From: Mesonia aquimarina
Lineage (GTDB): Bacteria; Bacteroidota; Bacteroidia; Flavobacteriales; Flavobacteriaceae
Reading direction: 5' to 3'
NCBI RefSeq assembly: GCF_003667275.1
Contig: NZ_RCNV01000002.1
Span: forward strand, 186,001-250,000
Length of the DNA: 64,000 nucleotides
Shown: piece after piece, positions 62,346-64,000 of the stretch
Numbering within the stretch: position 1 is the first letter of the stretch
Layout: every line of letters begins with the position of its first letter
The notes under the pieces: model-generated
Databases searched by the model: none
Told to the model about the DNA's origin: nothing
What the model saw: only the letters and a program-made list of their open reading frames with translations
Program-made: the position numbers and the translations under genes

Positions 62346-62848
62346 TAGTTTTTTATTTCTAGAAACTGGTGAAGCTTTTTTACCAAAGCTTGATGCTGGG
62401 TGTTTAGTTTAGCGATTACCGCAATTATTGGAAACCCCTCTATATCTTTTACATCTAGACTTTTTTGGTCTACTTTTTCTGGTAATTTAGTATTGACTAT
62501 TTTTATAATTTTTGAAGCTTCTTTATTCAATTCTGACAAACTTCCATTCTTTAAAAGTTCGCTGTCAGGGTTTAATTCAGTTTCTAAATTTTCATAATCA
62601 CTTTCTAATTCTGAAATAATAGCTTCTTTTTGGGTCTTATATTCGTTCAAACTTATGCGTATAAAACGCATTTCTAACATTGCTTCTCTATTTGTCTCTT
62701 GTAAATTTTGTAAACTATCTATCGCCTTTTCTTCGGTCGCAATAGTTTTTTCGAGGTCTTTATTTATTTTAAAAAAAGCGCTTATTACTTCATTCTGACA
62801 AGCTACTGCAGCGAATGTAATTAAAAAAAGTAGGATTGTTTTTTTCAT
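62345..62848 (-). CDS. putative lipoprotein with coiled coil, unknown function
   Basis: The lipobox FAAVAC is near residue 17. The rest is helical and Glu/Lys/Leu-rich (KDLEKTIATEEKAIDSLQNL, long coiled coil). Length is 167 residues. It is coupled to the small membrane protein downstream. No family was recognised. Confidence 0.6.
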   Translation of the reverse strand: MKKTILLFLITFAAVACQNEVISAFFKINKDLEKTIATEEKAIDSLQNLQETNREAMLEMRFIRISLNEYKTQKEAIISELESDYENLETELNPDSELLKNGSLSELNKEASKIIKIVNTKLPEKVDQKSLDVKDIEGFPIIAVIAKLNTQHQALVKKLHQFLEIKN

Positions 62849-62883
62849 AAAGGTTAAATATAAGAACGCAAACTTAATCTTTT

Positions 62884-63585
62884 CTAACGATATTCTGGGT
62901 TTTCAAAGTTCCATCTTTTTCCCTTGTCCCAATCTTCTCTTGAATTTCCATAGGCAGGATAACCGTTTTGTTCTTTTAGCATTTTTGCTAAATGCAATAA
63001 ATTGTAAGTTAAAAATGTAGTGTTTCGGTTTGTAAAATCATTGTTCTTTGCATCGGACTCTTCATCTAAATAACTTGGCCCCGGGCCAACTTCTCCAATC
63101 CACCCGCTATCGGCTTGTGGCGGTATTGAATAACCTACGTGTTGTAGCGAATAAAGTAAACCCATTGCACAGTGTTTTACACCATCTTCATTACCGGTAA
63201 TAATGCATCCGCCTACTTTTCCGTAAAAAATATACTGTCCTTTTTTATTTGTTTTTCCGCTCATTGCATAAAGCCGCTCAATAAGTTTTTGAGCAATAGA
63301 AGATTTTTCGCCAAGCCAAATTGGGGTTCCTACTATTAAAATATCGGCTTTAAAAATGCGATCAAATAATTGAGGCCATTCATCTTTTTGCCAACCGTGC
63401 TCGGTCATATCAGGATAAACACCACTAGCTACTTCATGATCTACCAAGCGTATTTCATCAACTTCAACTTTTTCTTTCTTCATAATATTTTTAGAAAGAT
63501 TCATTAATCCGGAAGTATGACTAGTTTCTGGAGATTTTTTTAATGTACAATTTACATAAACGGCTTTAAGCAGGCTAAAATCCAT
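62884..63585 (-). CDS. flavodoxin-family / NADPH-dependent FMN reductase protein
   Basis: A flavodoxin-like fold: VNCTLKKSPETSHTSGLMN binds the FMN phosphate, LIVGTPIWLGEKSS and GGCIITGNEDG follow. The C-terminus (KGKRWNFENPEYR) is conserved in this subgroup. It likely uses NAD(P)H to reduce quinones, iron or drugs. ATG 63585 is preferred over TTG 63594, giving 233 residues. A near-consensus TATCTTTA box lies upstream. Confidence 0.87.
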   Translation of the reverse strand: MDFSLLKAVYVNCTLKKSPETSHTSGLMNLSKNIMKKEKVEVDEIRLVDHEVASGVYPDMTEHGWQKDEWPQLFDRIFKADILIVGTPIWLGEKSSIAQKLIERLYAMSGKTNKKGQYIFYGKVGGCIITGNEDGVKHCAMGLLYSLQHVGYSIPPQADSGWIGEVGPGPSYLDEESDAKNNDFTNRNTTFLTYNLLHLAKMLKEQNGYPAYGNSREDWDKGKRWNFENPEYR

Positions 63586-63687
63586 TGCAGACAATTTAGG
63601 TTATCGTTTTAAAGATAAGCTATTTGTCTAATTTTTAAAAAAAAGTACTTTTCTTAAAAAATACTGATGCCCTATATAATCTAAAAA

Positions 63688-63726
63688 TAAAAAGCCTTAC
63701 AAACATTCTATTTGTAAGGCTTTTTT
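63688..63726. terminator. strong hairpin terminator between the flavodoxin-family gene and the tRNA
   Basis: Fourteen-base arms AAAAGCCTTACAAA / TTTGTAAGGCTTTT around a 7-base loop. It follows the minus-strand tRNA by 13 bases. Confidence 0.88.
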
Positions 63727-63739
63727 AAGATAAAATTTG

Positions 63740-63813
63740 TGGTCCCACCTGGGCTCGAACCAGGGACCCCTTGATTATGAGTCAAGTGCTCTAACCAGCT
63801 GAGCTATAGGACC
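63740..63813 (-). tRNA. tRNA with CAU anticodon (elongator Met or Ile2)
   Basis: On the minus strand a 74-base cloverleaf is complete: acceptor GGTCCTA pairs with TGGGACC, D-stem GCTC/GAGC, anticodon stem CTTGA/TCAAG with loop CTCATAA (anticodon CAT), T-arm CCTGG-TTCGAGC-CCAGG and discriminator A. CCA is not encoded. The CAU anticodon leaves elongator methionine and lysidine-modified isoleucine-2 possible; the sequence resembles isoleucine-2 tRNAs, but only identity elements or TilS specificity would settle it. Confidence 0.93.
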
Positions 63814-63867
63814 CGAAACGGTTGGCAAAAATATACAATAGATTTTTAGGAGACAACTATTTTTAGC

Positions 63868-64000
63868 TTAATTTTTTATCTCCTCGCAAAGTTCTACCAA
63901 AACACCATGAGAAGATTTTGGATGTAAAAATGCAACTCGTTTATTATCAGCACCTTTTTTGGGATTTTCATTTAAGACCGTAAATCCCTTTGCTTTTAAT
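63868..64000 (-). CDS. mce: methylmalonyl-CoA epimerase, C-terminal part (5' end outside window)
   Basis: The last 44 codons are visible on the minus strand: NKRVAFLHPKSSHGVLVELCEE, the vicinal-oxygen-chelate ending with the metal glutamate, as in methylmalonyl-CoA epimerase, and a TAA stop. It interconverts the (R) and (S) forms of methylmalonyl-CoA. The gene continues past base 64000. Other glyoxalase-fold members end alike, so confidence is moderate to high. Confidence 0.8.
   Translation of the reverse strand, partial: LKAKGFTVLNENPKKGADNKRVAFLHPKSSHGVLVELCEEIKN

Noticed and set aside
1-64000. Search for CRISPR arrays, IS ends, prophage genes, toxin-antitoxin or restriction systems
   Set aside because: No regularly spaced repeats, transposase, integrase or phage motifs were seen. 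The repeats found are short intergenic families.

Overview
The window is chromosomal DNA from a member of the Flavobacteriaceae (Bacteroidota). It is AT-rich and densely coded. Markers for the group are gliding lipoprotein GldH, the HU-SPOR protein, a GreA/GreB-like factor, many N-terminal lipoboxes, and promoters with the Bacteroidota -7 box TAnnTTTG. Most genes are housekeeping. I saw no prophage, insertion sequence, CRISPR array, restriction system or secondary-metabolite cluster.

Layout. Positions 1-4823 hold the end of a TrkA-like K+ uptake regulator and a haem run, hemD-hemE-DUF6973-hemF-hemB, interrupted by a small four-helix-bundle (S23-type) cassette between 15-bp inverted repeats. 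Positions 4948-11137 carry a CNNM/CBS membrane protein, Ogt, a serine hydrolase, a PolB-like exonuclease, a fused oligopeptide-type ABC ATPase and a sterol-desaturase-family enzyme. Minus-strand genes at 11147-18744 include an SRPBCC protein, CoA-transferase A/B, PBP1A-gldH-ricT and trhO. recA (19112) is followed by a lipoprotein, an ECF sigma factor and a barrel protein that may span both membranes. Positions 22789-30104 hold plsC, trpS, small envelope genes, dprA, the HU-SPOR gene, an acyl-CoA thioesterase and a MATE pump.

Positions 30199-38970 hold a VWA/AAA+ pair, a small membrane protein behind a perfect hairpin, a sulfotransferase, a 2OG-Fe(II) oxygenase, a 31-residue membrane peptide overlapping queD, lpxH and recJ. 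Positions 39063-45810 include a carboxymuconolactone-decarboxylase-like protein, an ankyrin protein, rsmI, tdk, alr and asd. Positions 45895-49438 look like a metal-acquisition locus: a small Cys/His protein, a TonB-dependent receptor and a lipoprotein. Then follow an S9 peptidase, an M28 peptidase, an orphan ABC ATPase, a Gre-like factor and mtgA. The lipid/ribosome block accC-accB-fabH-rpmF-DUF177 is followed by pdxA, ribE, small membrane genes, a flavodoxin-family protein, a CAU tRNA and the end of methylmalonyl-CoA epimerase.

The structure not explained by genes is mainly repetitive. One repeat family of about 90-110 bp (four copies) always sits 0-5 bp after a stop codon, between co-directional genes and in their orientation. 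In two cases the repeat edge TTAGGGCG supplies the stop codon. A second family (two copies) sits between convergent genes and folds on itself. Other candidates are an unannotated 41-residue cysteine-containing peptide upstream of trhO, a hairpin abutting a start codon, and two operator-like palindromes. No complete novel system could be demonstrated. The VWA/AAA+ pair, the small peptides and the repeat families are the best leads. Nothing here was confirmed by database search.
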